Assembly (NCBI RefSeq): GCF_004379255.2
Contig: NC_056045.1
Span: 7,846,560-7,910,559 of the forward strand
Length of the DNA: 64,000 nt
Source of the DNA: Salvia splendens
Taxonomy: Eukaryota > Streptophyta > Magnoliopsida > Lamiales > Lamiaceae
Direction: 5' to 3'
The first letter of the stretch is position 1, and every line of letters begins with the position of its first letter. Below are positions 35,574 through 48,127 of this stretch, in pieces. Position numbers and translations under genes: made by a program. The notes beneath the pieces are model-generated. The model did no database searches, was not told the origin of the DNA, and was given only the letters and a program-made list of their open reading frames with translations.

Positions 35574-37422
35574 GAGCATCCACGGTGGGACCGATGTTCT
35601 GGCGGATATCCCGACGGACTTCTAAAAAACCTCGTGCCACATCATAAGGACATCCTACTGCCTGTCACGTCATAAGGACATCTTATTGCACACTGACGGA
35701 CATCCCGGCGGACATCCCACAATAATAAAAATTCATAAATTCACCAAATTAAACAATTTATGGAATTAAACAATTTACGAAAGTAAATAAAAAAATAAAA
35801 AATACATTTTATTAAATAAACATATATAAATAAAGTACATTTCAACAAAAAAAAAAAGTCTAAACAAATTATATTTTAAATATCAACAACTACCCATCTG
35901 CGTCCATATCTCTTCAATAAAATCGTTCTGGAATCGAATATGGGCTTGTCGTTTGCGCATGTCGGCAATTGCACAGACTCGATCGGCCTCTTCATGGGGT
36001 ATCCCCATATGTACATTGGCGGTGGCCACGCCGTGGCTTGGACCGGCAGCATCAACAACATCATTGGCCAAATCAGTCGGTGCTGGACCTTCATCTTCGA
36101 CAATCATGTTTTGCATGATAATACATGCGTACATGATATCAGCGATGCTGTCAATATACCACAACCGTGATGGACCCTTCACTGCCGCCCATCGAGCCTG
36201 GAGCACACCAAATGCCCGCTTCACATCCTTGCGCTGCCTCCTGACGACCCGCAAAATAGACCTTTTTTTCTTCTGTGGGGCATCTGATCATCTTCACAAA
36301 GACGGGCCACATAGGGTATATCCCATCCGCCAAATAATAGCCCATGTTGTGCTGGTTGCCGTTGGCGATGAAACTGACGGCCGGACCAACACCCATACAC
36401 TGGTCGTTGAAAAGGGGCGATTACTAGAGGACATTGATGTCATTGTTCTACCCGGCTACTCCAAAATACGCATGTCAAATCCACAGCCGGTAGTCAGCTT
36501 TCAAGGATCATCGTGGGATTCTTGCCCTTGAAACCGGTTGTGTACACCCCATTCCAGGCGGCGGGGCAGTTCTTCTACTCCCAATGCATACAATCTATGC
36601 TGTCCAATATTCTCGGAAACCCATGCTGACTCCCGTGCATATCCATCAGAACCTGGCAATCTTCGGGGTTAGGCTTCCTAAGATACCTATTCTCGAATAT
36701 CTCTCTAACGCCCTCACAAAAATACTTCAGACAATCGCGGGCAGTCGTCTCGCCGATGTGGGGGTACTCATCGAACATGTCGGCCGCACCTCTGTATGCC
36801 AACTGCCTGATTGCGGCAGTGCACTTCTGTATGGGCGTGTGGCCGGGTTTACCAACCGCATCCTCCCTCATCCTGAAATACTCGTATCGACGCTCTAAAG
36901 CGTCCACGATACGCAGAAATAGCAGACGATGCATCCTAAAACGTCGCCGGAACATGTTCTCCCCAAACCGCAGCTCCGGAGTGAATTAGTCCTCATACAA
37001 CCAACGGTGTGCAGCAATGTGGTCCCGAAGTACTATAGTTCGACGATGGATGGGTCGAGGTACCGCCGGCTGCTGCTGCTGCTGCAAGGACGCTTGTATC
37101 GCGCGATTTATCTCCCTGGACGTAACGGCCCACAACTGTCCTCTAATTTGCCGACGTACGTCATCAGAAATTCCACGACTACCACCCGCACCACTACCAC
37201 TACCACTACCACTCTGGAGTTCAACGAGCAGTATATATAAAGTTTATTTTAAAATGAAAAATCTGGACGTCCGTCGGGAACCCGCAATGGCGGACGTCGT
37301 TGGAATGTCGCGGAACTCCGGTATCCGCAGTGGACGTCCATATCCGTCCCTCCCGCGCCTAATGGCGGACGTCCGGCATGCCGGTCGGACATCCGTCGGG
37401 ACGGCTGCCATTGTGGATGCTC
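35574..37422 (-). mobile_element. PIF/Harbinger transposon B, 1849 bp, TSD TAA
   Basis: TIRs GAGCATCCACGGTGG on the left and CCATTGTGGATGCTC on the right, flanked by TAA at 35571-35573 and 37423-37425. Repeated CGGACATCC/GGACGTCC words lie within ~170 bp of both ends. The right end (5' side of the transposase) is GC-rich and is followed on the minus strand by a TATATATA motif near 37235. It carries one transposase pseudogene and no Myb/SANT-like ORF. It is inserted immediately upstream of the USE1-like leader. Confidence 0.92.
35883..37230 (-). pseudogene. Harbinger B transposase pseudogene
   Basis: Minus-strand remains of an ALP1-like DDE nuclease. A Gly-Ser repeat near the start is followed by FRRRFRMHRLLFLRI, TPIQKCTAAIRQLA and the first catalytic Asp in DSIDCMHWE. 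A TAG follows directly where the family has Trp. Frameshifts lie between about 36560 and 36250. The C-terminal part (RKDVKRAFGVLQARW, with the third acidic region, to FIEEIWTQMG) is open at 35883-36254. The start codon region seems deleted, since the promoter-like TATA abuts the coding part. Confidence 0.88.
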
Positions 37423-37425
37423 TAA

Positions 37426-37815
37426 CACTAGAAATCCGGAGAGGATCACATCAGCTAATCCATGATCTAATCACCAATGAGAAATAGACATGTGGAATTT
37501 ATTTGTAAAATTAAATAAATGAATAATACATCTTATACTCCACCAATATTAATTAGACAGGTGGACACTCTTTAATAATGAATAAAAAGGATTAATACTA
37601 AAGCTTGAAATTTATTTATTTATTTCTTTTCCATCGAATCGACAAATTGATTTATCCACCGAGATTGTGAAGTACTCCACTATGACACATTGATTTAATT
37701 TATTTATTTATTTTCCATCGAATTGATTTATCCACCGCTTCGTGTTTATTATGTTTGTATATGTGCTTTCTATTTTTCTAAATTTACTCTTTTAGTTTTG
37801 CACATCCAATTTATA
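37426..37815. other. Spacer between Harbinger B and the 10.9 kb nest
   Basis: AT-rich host DNA. The part at about 37737-37815 is a diverged copy of 48781-48862 on the far side of the nest, so the nest sits in a locally repeated sequence. Confidence 0.5.
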
Positions 37816-38157
37816 ACTCCTTCCTTCTGTCCCTTCCGTCCCTAAGAGTGTCCACCATGGTACAGCACAAGGCCAAGGCCAAGGCCAAGTCACAAAAAAA
37901 AACTTGTTCACTCTAATAGTGGAAAAGCTCAAGTCACAAATTAATTATTTTTTTATTTTTACTTATATTTTAATTTAAATAGAATAAAAATTATCGAACT
38001 ACAATAATTTTTAAAAATTTGCATAATTTAACAAAAAAAAATTAAAACCAAATCTTCGTTGTATTATATAAAGGGGAAAATTATACAACGAAAATTATTG
38101 ACATCATACAAATAACACTGCGAACGCATATCACGCTGCGCCCCCTCCCCTACGATT

Positions 38158-39252
38158 CTAGACCTCTTCAACTAAATCAGCCTGCAGTATCGTATGTGAT
38201 GTTTCCCTCCGCATATCGGTGAACCGTTGAATCAAGTATGCATCGGTACGTGGTACACCCATCTGCAGGGGGGTGGTGGCAATACCGTGACTTGTACTAG
38301 CACCCTTTTCCGGTGCCCAGCGCTCTGCAGCAAATCCTTCATCATCTATTATCATATTGTGCAATATGATACATGCATACATGATGTCAGCGACATCATT
38401 TTCGTGCCATTATCGTATCGGGCACCGTATAATGGCCCATCGCGATTAGAGGACACCAAAAGCTCGCTCAACATCCTTCCTAGCACCCTCTTGTTTTCGC
38501 GCGAAATAGGATTGCCTCGGCCCAACCGGTTGTCGGATCGTCTTGACAAACACGGGCAAGCGAGGGTATATCGCATCGGCCAAATAGTATGCCATGTTGT
38601 ACTGCGTGCCGTTGCCACGAATCTGACTTCCGGACACTTACCCCGTCACTTGTCATTGAAGAGATGAGAGGACTGTAGAACGTTGATGTCGGAGTTCGAC
38701 CCCAGCGACACCAAAATACGCATGCCAGATTCGCAAACGGTAGTCAGCAACGACTTTCAGGATCATCGTGGGGTGTTTCTCTTTGAATCCAGAAGTGAAC
38801 TGCCCCTTCCAAGCCACCGGGCAGTTCTTCCACTCCTAGTGCATGCAATCGGTGTTGCCCAACATCCCTGGAAAATTGTGCACAGTCCCGTGTATATCTA
38901 TCAATCTCTGGCATTCACCAGCATTTGGCTTCCGTAGATACTCTGAACCGAAGATATCCTTGATGCCCCTACAAAACTATCTCAGCGTCTGTAGGGTAGT
39001 CGTTTCACCCATCTGTAAGTATTCGTTTTACATGTCCGCGGGCCCGGTATAGGCAAGCTGCCTAATTGCAGCGGTACACTTCTGATATGTCGACAAACCC
39101 ACTCGGCGGCAGGCATCACGTCGCAAGGTGAAATACCTGAACCGCTGCGCCAAAACGTCGCTATATGGATGAAGAGTCGTTGTGACATTTTAAATCGCCG
39201 ACGGAAAATCTCTGGCGGATAACGGGGGTTATCGCCAAAGTAGTCTTTCATC
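38158..39252 (-). pseudogene. Harbinger C transposase pseudogene
   Basis: Minus-strand remains of an ALP1-like DDE nuclease. It starts at MMKDYFGDNPRYPPEIFRRR, having lost the extreme N-terminus at a junction with promoter sequence. A frameshift follows shortly after LFIHIA. Later pieces are KCTAAIRQLA, NTDCMH with TAG in place of Trp, NMAYYLADAIYP, RKDVERAFGVL and IMYACIILHNMI. Several more stops are present. Clearly inactive and older-looking than the transposase of Harbinger E. Confidence 0.88.
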
Positions 39253-39364
39253 AACCGCTGGTAGAAAAATGGGTGTATTCATAAAATATATGAAAAAAAT
39301 AAAAAAATTGAAGTTGGGCGGGCACCGCGTCTCTCGGCTGCCACAATAGCGCCTGTGTGGCGCG

Positions 39365-39484
39365 CCCATGGGCTCCTCCCCCCACCCCGCCGCGGCTCCG
39401 TGTGGCCTCAGCAATAGGGAGCCGCGACTCCCGAGCAGGGGGTGGCTGCGTCGCGGCGGAGAGGGGAGGGGGGGCGCCCATGGG
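39365..39484. repeat. GC-rich palindromic core of Harbinger C
   Basis: CCCATGGG occurs at 39365-39372 and 39477-39484, symmetric about ~39425. The outward sequence continues as inverted copies: GCGCGCC/GGCGCACC, then CACAATAG on the left against CTATTGTG on the right, then CTCGGC against GCCGAGAG. The copia insertion site ATTGT falls in the right-hand CTATTGTG. Confidence 0.8.
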
Positions 39485-39541
39485 CGCACCACGAGACGGC
39501 CTGACTGAGGCTCTTGGGCGCGAGCCGCGAAGCTCTATTGT

Positions 39542-40357
39542 TGCTGGGGTTTAGTGCGCGGAAGACATGCATAAATAAATAAATCAGATCTACAGATCTG
39601 TTTGACTGATTATGGGATTAATTATTCACATGTTAAACAACCAATTGCATACAAGAACGCACATAAATCATGCTTAGAAAATAAAACCATAATTCATGAT
39701 TTCCTACGGTTTAGAATTACCGAACAGATTCTCCAAAGAATCGACGATTGCTTGCGCCTTCTCCACGTGATGTTCTTCGTACTTAACCACGAACCTTCTA
39801 ATCTGTATCCGGAACTCAGAATCTGACCTTTGGGTGGGCAAAGCTCGTCAGAAACAAAAGTACTTGATTAGAGAAGAAGACAAAAATTCAGTTATGGAGA
39901 GAACTGAAAAACACGTTCAATCTGGAGAGAGGAACGATTAAAAAAATGAATTAATTAATTTGTCTTCTATCTAATCTCCTTCAGTGCCATACCACACCAG
40001 TGTCGTTTATTTCCTAAGGTAAGGAAACATGCGGACTGACACTGCAACCTTTCACGATAGGTAGCCAAAGCCTATCTAGGTTGTGAAATTATGTTTCTCT
40101 TCTACAAAGGACCGACTGCGTCACCTTCTGTGAACGTCGTTCACGACCAGTCTATTATGTAGAAGAATTAGACTTGTTTGCTTCTTATACATTTAAATGT
40201 TTGAGAAATATCTTATAAATGTATAAGCAAACACCAATGCGATAAAATTACTTCTTCTCGCCTTGGGTTAAAAGTGGATTGTAGAGTTTATTGTATACAA
40301 GCAATTCTATCCGTGCAACATGCTCGAAATATGTTTTTCAGTATACCAATCGTAACA
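39542..40357 (-). repeat. 3' LTR of the copia element (816 bp, internally deleted)
   Basis: Aligns with the right LTR at both ends but lacks about 650 bp that the other copy has (47112-47750). The junction reads TAATCTC-CTTCAG with only two to four bases of microhomology. A later deletion in this LTR is the simplest explanation. Confidence 0.85.
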
Positions 40358-40449
40358 ATCTCCCACTTATACTCAAAATCATGCTTTCGAGTATACCTAC
40401 TGCCAAAACTCTCCCACTTATACTCTAAGCAGGTCTCGGACGATGATAC

Positions 40450-43400
40450 ATCGAACGACCATACTTTTCACTTCATGTGTAAAACATCTTGTCATATAGG
40501 CATTTTGTGAAAATTCTGCCAGGTTATTCTATGATGATATCTTAGTAACCATAATGTCTTGCTGCGCACTTATTCCTTAATTAATTTCATACTTCCTCTC
40601 GATGTGATTGCTTAGCTTCATCAGCTCGTGTTTCCCTCGAGTTAGACACATGGCTAGAGTAATCATAACAAAATATAATACTCATAGGCATACTCGGATT
40701 CACAGTCAAAGCTATTAAAAAATTACTGAGATGAACAACTACATTAGCAGTTTCCGATGAAACCACACTTATAATTTTCATGATAGAGTCTGTGATGTAA
40801 TCACATTCCTTCATGACTTAGTTTTCAACTCCTAATGTTAACACATAGTCAGAGGATGACTCGATCATCAATCAATTATAAAATATGAGTGGATGTAACC
40901 TAAAAGACATAACATGGATGTCTGGTAAGTAGAGCATACCGTTTAGTCTTCTCCAAGTACTATAATATATTCTTTACCCAATCCAATGTCTTTGGCCATG
41001 GTTAAAATGATATTATGTTACTATGCCAACGACAAAGCTAATATCTAACTTATTACACAACATAGCATACACGAGACTTCCAATTATGGAACTTGTCTCA
41101 TTCCTCTTGATCTCATTCAGTGTCGAAAAACACTTGACTAAAGACAAGATAATTTCATCTCGAAAAGTAAAACCTTTTCTTGGAATTTTCAATGCTAAAG
41201 TGTCTAAGTATTGGGCAGATGTAGGATTCTTTGAGAAAACATAACATTCTTTTTTCTAGCAATCTAAAGAGTTAGATGCTTAGAATGTAACTAGTTTATC
41301 TTAAATCCTTCATCCTTAAACTGGGTAGACGACCAGTTTCCTACGCTACCTAACCCTCTTAGTTGTTTATCAACTTTTATAGATGTTATCATCGTAGAGC
41401 ACCAAGAATACCAAATATAATACACTTTCAACTTTCTTATACTTGTAGCAATGTAAGGGCACTAGTCAAATTCAAGAGATTTGACAACGTGGATGAAACA
41501 CGTGTTATATGATTTAGATGTTTGCCTAAGACCATAAATGATCTACTTAAGCTTCCAAACCACCTGTTTCTTACCCTGTATTACATAACCATTAAGATGT
41601 TCCATGCAGATGGTCTCCTCAAGACTTCTACTTAAAGAAAATTGTCTTGATAATCATAGTACATACATCCTAATTTATGTAGGCTACATACACAATATGA
41701 TATAGATCGACTTAGGTAGAATGGCATGCGAGAATATGATTCTCTCTTGGTATAACCGTTTAGCCATTATTTTTGCCTTTTAAGATCTACGTTTACACTT
41801 GCATATCCACTAGCTCCCACTGGCTGAAATAGTCTATGGGTAGTATTGCAAGTCTTGCAAACATTCTTGTCTATTTAAGATTGTTATTCAGAATCTATCA
41901 TCTTATAAAAAATTATTATCTGAATGAGCCAACGCGTCCTTGTAGTTACAGGGATTAGGTTCAAGTCGATCTAAGACTGAGTCTTAAGACTCTTTTAGAC
42001 CCATGAACTTATTATGTTCGCAAAGGACGCTCCAACTACGACACGACTATTACAATCTTAGGTACAAATGTTGATTTTCTTAGAGCATAAGTTTCTAATG
42101 GTATTACTTCTTGGTTAAGATGGAAAATAGATATTCTCATTATCTTGAGAATTATCATGCTTGTTAGGCTTGTTGTTCTTCTCATAATCTTCATCAAAGA
42201 ATCTAGTATTCGTGTAAACAACCACCTATCTTGCCTTGAAGATTATAGAACATGTACATTTTCTATCATTTGAGATAACCTTAAAACATACCTCAATACA
42301 CAACTCCAATTACTTAGATATATTTTCCAAATCATGTGTTGGAATAACTCCACACCTTGAGATGTGATGGACTAGACTTGCCTCTATTCCACAACTCGTG
42401 TGTTGTAGAAGGTACTGATGTTATGGTAGTTTCTTTAAGGTATAACTCGTTGTTTCCAACGTATATCCCATCAATGATAAGGTGTTATTGAGTAAAACTG
42501 TTCACTTATCGAACTTGTCTTCTAAAGACTTCGATTTCTTCTTATATTACTATCCCATTCTTTAGAAGAATGTTGGGAGTAATCAACTAGGATAACTCCC
42601 ACTAGTGATCTTAACTCATTGCTCGTCCCCTATGGTGTAAACCACTAAGACTTGCTAGTCTTTCTATGTTGCATCCCTATAAGTATTCTGAATCTCTGAA
42701 CCACCAAAGGATTCTAACTTATAGTGCATCAACCAGACTTACTTGACCTTCAAGCTATTTAACAAACATGTTGTTAAAATCTCGATAGCCACTTGAGTTA
42801 GACAAAATCAGTTCGAACAATTACTAAGTACTTTCTTGGTCTTATGTCTAAGTGCCATAAATACTTTATCATTCATTGTTTAAGAAGTTGAACTGTCGTG
42901 TAGAACTCAATCCTGTTACTGTTATATTGTTTAGATACTATGATGTATAATTTATTTTTCTATGGTACTACGATAGATATTCGAATCACATTTCTTAATA
43001 ATGCACGCATTATAAAATTACATCGAACATCACTTAATCATAAACAAGTTTTGAAGCTGAAACTGAATTCTTTCTAAACCAAATTGTACCAATAAAACAA
43101 AATCTTACTCATCAAAACAAAACAATAAAGTGAGCATAAATAAATAGCTCTCACTGCAACAACTGTCCAACTGGATCTAGATCTCTCTTTTAGAAATTGC
43201 ATTGTTATCTAAGTCGTTGTCCTTTATATAAGTGGTCAATCTGACTTACAATGCATCTTCTTTTTGCCTATTCACTAAATTTTTCTTGCACTTCTTGCTT
43301 TCAGCAGACATTGATGGCAATTCAACTCTTTCCCTCTTTCCATTGCTAGTCTTCTGTTTGATTGAACTAAGACATAGGAAAGATGCAGCATTAATGAATT

Positions 43401-43900
43401 CATCATCTATCATGTTATCTTCCTCCAGTAGTAATTAAGTGAATATAATGCTGAAGGTTTCCAACTTTTCAGTAACAACCTTCATATAATTACTTCCTAT
43501 TACATTTGGCAATGAACCGAGTATAGAAACTATTTGAGTGACTGGATCAAAAGATTCCTCAAAACATTCTATCTCTTTATGATGTTCCAATAAAATCTGG
43601 ACAATGTCCTCATTAGATATCTAGTTATCATCGGTGTAAACCAAGACTTGTCTTACTACTTAAAAAATAGTTCAACCTTCTTCCTCAAAAAATACTTGTC
43701 AAGTACATGCATAAAATGCATTCTCAAACTTTCTTTGTGGAATTTTGTCGAGGAAATGGAGGACATGAATTGGTGAGTACAAACTTTTAGTTTTCAACAA
43801 TGAGAATCTTATCTATTTAACATTTCCAGTCTACACAATTTTGGCATTCGAGTTTGATTTCTTTAAGGTTCGCTGACATTATTAAGAATTTTGGCTGAGA
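40450..43900 (-). pseudogene. Decayed copia gag-pol
   Basis: Only fragments are readable on the minus strand. One around 41000-41095 matches the reverse transcriptase end (IGSLVYAMLCNKLDISFVVG, compare IGSLMYAMLCTRPDIAYAVG of copia elements). One around 40587-40720 resembles the RNase H end (VSNSRETRADEAKQSHRE). A gag-like piece around 43450-43600 has a spacing like the HVLKM...ILGSLP part. Stops and frameshifts are frequent, so the copy cannot encode its own proteins. Confidence 0.65.
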
Positions 43901-44223
43901 AGAATAAAACTATTTATCACATAGTATGCTTGATACATAATTGCAAACAAGCACAAAACAATTTTTGTATCTCGCAACTGCCAAAATCAACATGAGTACA
44001 CCTCTAGGGATGTCATACAAATTCAGATTCCAACAATTTTCTGGTCACAATATCGACGAATAGTCTAGAGACCACTAAGGTGGCATGGCCACCAAATATT
44101 GCCTAAACTTTTACCATAAATATTAGCATCTAGGAATTTCGTTTCTGTTTTGATAATCCTTCTAGGGAAGGTCGCACGCCACTAACAAAATTTCATAGCT
44201 ATCTTATAAATATGTTTAAACAT

Positions 44224-44398
44224 ATGAACTTGCAATTTCGTAGGATTATGGCTCTCACTAGGATGGGTCGCGATAATATTAGAAACACGCGTCTAGTTTA
44301 AACAATTTATTATTAAGAAGTCTAATCTTATGAACTTGTTATTTCGTAGGATTATTGCTCCCACTAAGGTGGGTCGCGATAATATTAGAAATTGCTTT
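44224..44398. repeat. Two-copy ~110 bp tandem repeat inside the copia
   Basis: ATGAACTTG, ATTTCGTAGGATTAT and GGGTCGCGATAATATTAGAAA occur in the same order at about 44224-44290 and 44333-44398. They lie in the leader between the primer binding site and gag. Confidence 0.75.
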
Positions 44399-44559
44399 AT
44401 ATATAGATCAATTTATGGAGACCATATACAACGCACTGTTGTAATTATTGCTTAGTCATTTTAAACATGATTTTTGCATAATTATCACACAAGTAGATAA
44501 GACAGATAATCCACTTAAAACAGATTAACACCAAATAAATGAATAAGTTCATTTAATTT

Positions 44560-45830
44560 ATGGTGATTAATCACACTAGATATTTATTTAAATTATTTAA
44601 TAAACCTAGGGAGATTTAAAATAATTAATTCGTTATCTTATCCAAAATAGGAATTTCGGATTTGATAAGATTTATCTTGGATAATGGCTATCCAAAATCA
44701 TTTAGGATTATCTAGATAGAGCGGAATCTATCTAAATCCTCTTAGGATTATTCTAGATTTTACAGGGATAAAATCAAATCCTAAAAGATAAGACTGATTT
44801 TAGATTATCATTATCAAAATCATACTCGGATATTTCAGGATAGAAACGAATCTATCCAAATCCATATGATAAAGATGAAATCCAATCACCCTAAGATTTA
44901 AGAAAATCTTAGATTATTTAGAATAAAAAACTAGAATATATCATTTCGGTTAGGATTTATTCTAGATAAAATTAATTTTATCAAAATTCAATTAGATAAG
45001 GATTATCATGTAATATCTTTATCTAAATATATCTAGGATATTTTTTCTAAATAGAAATAAATCTATTTATATCCATAAGATTAGGATAAACTAGAATTAT
45101 ATTAATTAATTCAACAAAGATTTAACTATATAGAACTAAATTTATCTTAAAATCCAAAAGATAATTACAATACTAGATTAATAATTATCCAAATCTTCTA
45201 AGATATATTTTAGATAGATATTAATCTATCAATATCTATAAGATATAGATAAACTTAATTATCGAAATCTACTAGGATATTTTCTAAATAGAATTAATTC
45301 TATAAATATCCACATGATAAAGATGAACATGGATTATAATTATCCAAATCTACTAAAATATGTTCTAGATAGATATAAATCTATCAATATTTATAAGATA
45401 AAGATGAACTTAATTAAAATTTATCTTAGTCTATCTAGGATTTATTCACATAGAATAAAATCTATATAAATCCATAAGACGGAAAAAAAATAATTATTAT
45501 CCAAATTTGTTTAGGATTTATCTAGATATAATCAGATCTATCCAAATCTATAAAATAAGGATAAAGTCTAAATTTAATTAATTATTTATCTAGTCTATCT
45601 AGGATTTATTTACATAGAATTAATCTATATAAATCCATAAGACAAAAGAAAATAAATTAATTATTGTTATCCTAATTTATTTAGAATTTATCTAGATAGA
45701 ATTTAATCTATCTAAATCCATAAAATAAGGATAAAAATTCTATTAATCTCTAATTTAATTAAAATTAAATTTTAGATAATACATTTAAGATATGCCAAAT
45801 CTTATTTTAAATTATATCTTGAAAAAGATT
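44560..45830. repeat. Quasi-periodic AT-rich array inside the copia leader
   Basis: About 1.27 kb built from variants of one theme: ATCTAGATAGAATTAATCTA, TAAATCCATAAGATAAGGAT and ATTATCCAAATCT, returning roughly every 70-90 bp. The units are too diverged for a clean satellite. They look like an old tandem array in the 5' untranslated part of the retrotransposon. No ORF. Confidence 0.7.
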
Positions 45831-45918
45831 CAAAACTAATTCCTAGGATTTGGGAAACCCTAACTAATTTTGAATGATTCTCCAAAATGAGTTCCTAGGG
45901 TTTAGAAACCCTAGCTAA

Positions 45919-46640
45919 TTTGGAATGCTGCATCGCTACACTAGCCCGGGAAATGCCACCAACGGGCTACCACTCGCTGAAGGAAGCTGATCGGACCTTC
46001 TCATCTGCCAGGGCAGTTTGCGCAGCCCAAGTCGTGAGTTCACGCCTGCAGCCACTGCAGTCGCAGCTGCTGTGTTGCTGTCCGATCTCCTTCGTCGCTG
46101 ATGCGTCGACGTTGTCGTCTCTGCAGTTGTCTGCGCTGCTATAGCGTCATCACCGTTGCTACTGCTGCGCCGTTGAGACAACTCAGCTTGGGCAGCTTTC
46201 TCTCCGGTCGCCGATGCTGCCGCAACGGACTGCCGCTGCATCTCTGCTGCACCGCTGTTTCTGCTGCCGCCAGCGTTGCTTCGTCGTCGTCACTTGAGCG
46301 ACGTCGTCTCTGCAGCCGTCTTACCCGAACAGACGCGATCAATTCAATTGAACAGATCCGTGAAGATGAATTCACGTTACCAAATCACAATTGATGTAAG
46401 AGATTGAAACAATCTTTCCATGTAATCATTACGATAAAAAGTGAAATCAACTTTGATTACATATTTGGGAATTAATTATCCCAAATAACCGAACGCGTAC
46501 ACCACGGCGAATTGCAACTCTTCGTCATTCATTGTTCATTCAATTGTTCATTCAATCAAAATAAATACAACAAACACACCACGAATAAAATCATGCATTC
46601 AACCAATTCATAACATGAAACTAATCCACATAATCAGAGC
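45919..46640 (-). other. GC-richer leader segment of the copia
   Basis: An island of even composition rich in GCTGC/CGTCGTC words up to about 46340, next to the primer binding site. It opens overlapping ORFs in several frames, all of Ala/Ser/Gln/Arg low complexity. I read it as 5' untranslated sequence, not a gene. Confidence 0.4.
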
Positions 46641-46648
46641 AAAAAATT

Positions 46649-46661
46649 GGCTCTGATACCA
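46649..46661 (-). promoter_or_regulatory. Primer binding site (tRNA-Met initiator)
   Basis: The minus strand reads TGGTATCAGAGCC, complementary to the 3' end of plant initiator tRNA-Met, three bases from the 5' LTR border. Diagnostic for copia-type priming. Confidence 0.92.
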
Positions 46662-46664
46662 ATT

Positions 46665-48127
46665 TGCTGGGGTTTGGTGCCCCTTGCACAGCGGAAAACA
46701 TGCATAAACAAATAAATCAGATCTACATATCTATTTGACTGGTTATGGGATTAATTATTTACATGTTAAACAACCAATTGCATACAAGAATGCACGTAAA
46801 TCATGCTTAGGAAATAAAACCCTAATTCATAATTTCCTACAGTTTAGAATTACCGAACAGATTCTCCAAAGAATCGACGATTGCTTGCGCCTTTCCACGT
46901 GATGTTCTTCGTACTCAACCACGAATCTACTAATCTGTATCCCAAACTCAGAATCTGACCTTTGGGTGGGAAAAACTAGTGAGAAACAAAAGAACTTGAT
47001 AAGAGAAGAAGACAAAAATTCAGTTATGGAGAGAACTGAAAAACACGTTCAATCTGGAGAGAGGAACGATTAAAAAAAATGAATTAATTAATTTGTCTTC
47101 TGTCTAATCTCATTTATATAAAGTTATGATGGGCTAGATTAGGGATCCATGGAGGTTGGACTTGGTCCAAACCTGTTGGACTTTTACTAATTAAATTGAG
47201 CATCAATTTAATACAAGTCCGACAGAATATTATTATCATCCACTATAGTATAATAATATTGACTGCTCGTCCAATCCCAAATTACGAGTAATCCGGGCTT
47301 CACCTCTTTAATTTATTATTTCCCGTGTTTAAGATATAAATATCCATTAATTAATATAAGTCTGCTATTTGACTTTAATTAATTAATATCTTTTTCCAAG
47401 AGTTGTCTAGTTTAGAATCATTATTTGTTATTTTGGAATAAATTCCAACCGGTCGGGTTTCTGAATAATAAAACATTTTTCGAACACCTCTTAATGATAT
47501 TATCAAACTGGACTCACCCAACACATGATTCATTGCGATAACAATACTAGCACCTCTAGACATTGATCACCACTACCCAAGATATCAGGATTCTTGGATT
47601 GTAAAAAATCCGCACCATTTGATAAATCAAAGTAGTGCATAATTAATATCGTATGCTCAATGCTATGTCAACAATGATTAAGAAATAACAATCACCGAGA
47701 CCTCGTCTTTCAGTAAATAGCAAGAAAGACTTATCTCAACTGTTAGATCCTTCAGTGCTATACCACACCAGTGTCGTTTATTTCCTAAGGTAAGGAAATA
47801 TGCGGACTGACACTGCAACGTTCACGATAGGTAGCCAAATCCTATCTAGGTAGTGAAATTATGTTTCTCTTCTACAAAGGACCGACTGCGTCACCTTCTG
47901 TGAACGTCGTTCACGACCAGTCTACTATGCAGAAGAATTAGACTTGTTTGTTTCTAATACATTTAAATGTTTGAGAAACATCTTATAAATGTATAAGCAA
48001 ACACCAATGCGATAAAATTACTTCTTCTCGCCTTGGGTTAAAAGTGGATTGTAGAGTTTATTGTATACAAGCATTTCTATCCGTGTAACATGCTCGAAAT
48101 ATGCTTTTCAGTATACCAATCCTAACA
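46665..48127 (-). repeat. 5' LTR of the copia element (1463 bp)
   Basis: The full-length copy of the LTR pair. Its inner border at 46665 adjoins the primer binding site. The outer border at 48127 is followed by the target copy ATTGT. Confidence 0.9.

Larger units (their letters stand above)
39542..48127 (-). mobile_element. Ty1/copia LTR retrotransposon, 8.6 kb, minus orientation
   Basis: The direct repeats at 39542-40357 and 46665-48127 begin and end as inverted TG...CA. The 5 bp target copy ATTGT flanks the element at 39537-39541 and 48128-48132. A primer binding site complementary to initiator tRNA-Met (TGGTATCAGAGCC on the minus strand, 46649-46661) lies next to the right LTR. That makes the right LTR the 5' one and fixes the orientation. 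A purine-rich AAGTGGGAGAT before the left LTR is the likely polypurine tract. The coding region is badly decayed. The LTRs differ by roughly 4-5% over their shared outer 200 bp (counted by eye). Confidence 0.93.

Noticed and set aside
45920..46394. Overlapping ORFs rich in Ala, Ser and Arg on both strands
   Set aside because: They lie in the leader of the copia next to its primer binding site. Open frames on both strands reflect GCTGC-type composition.
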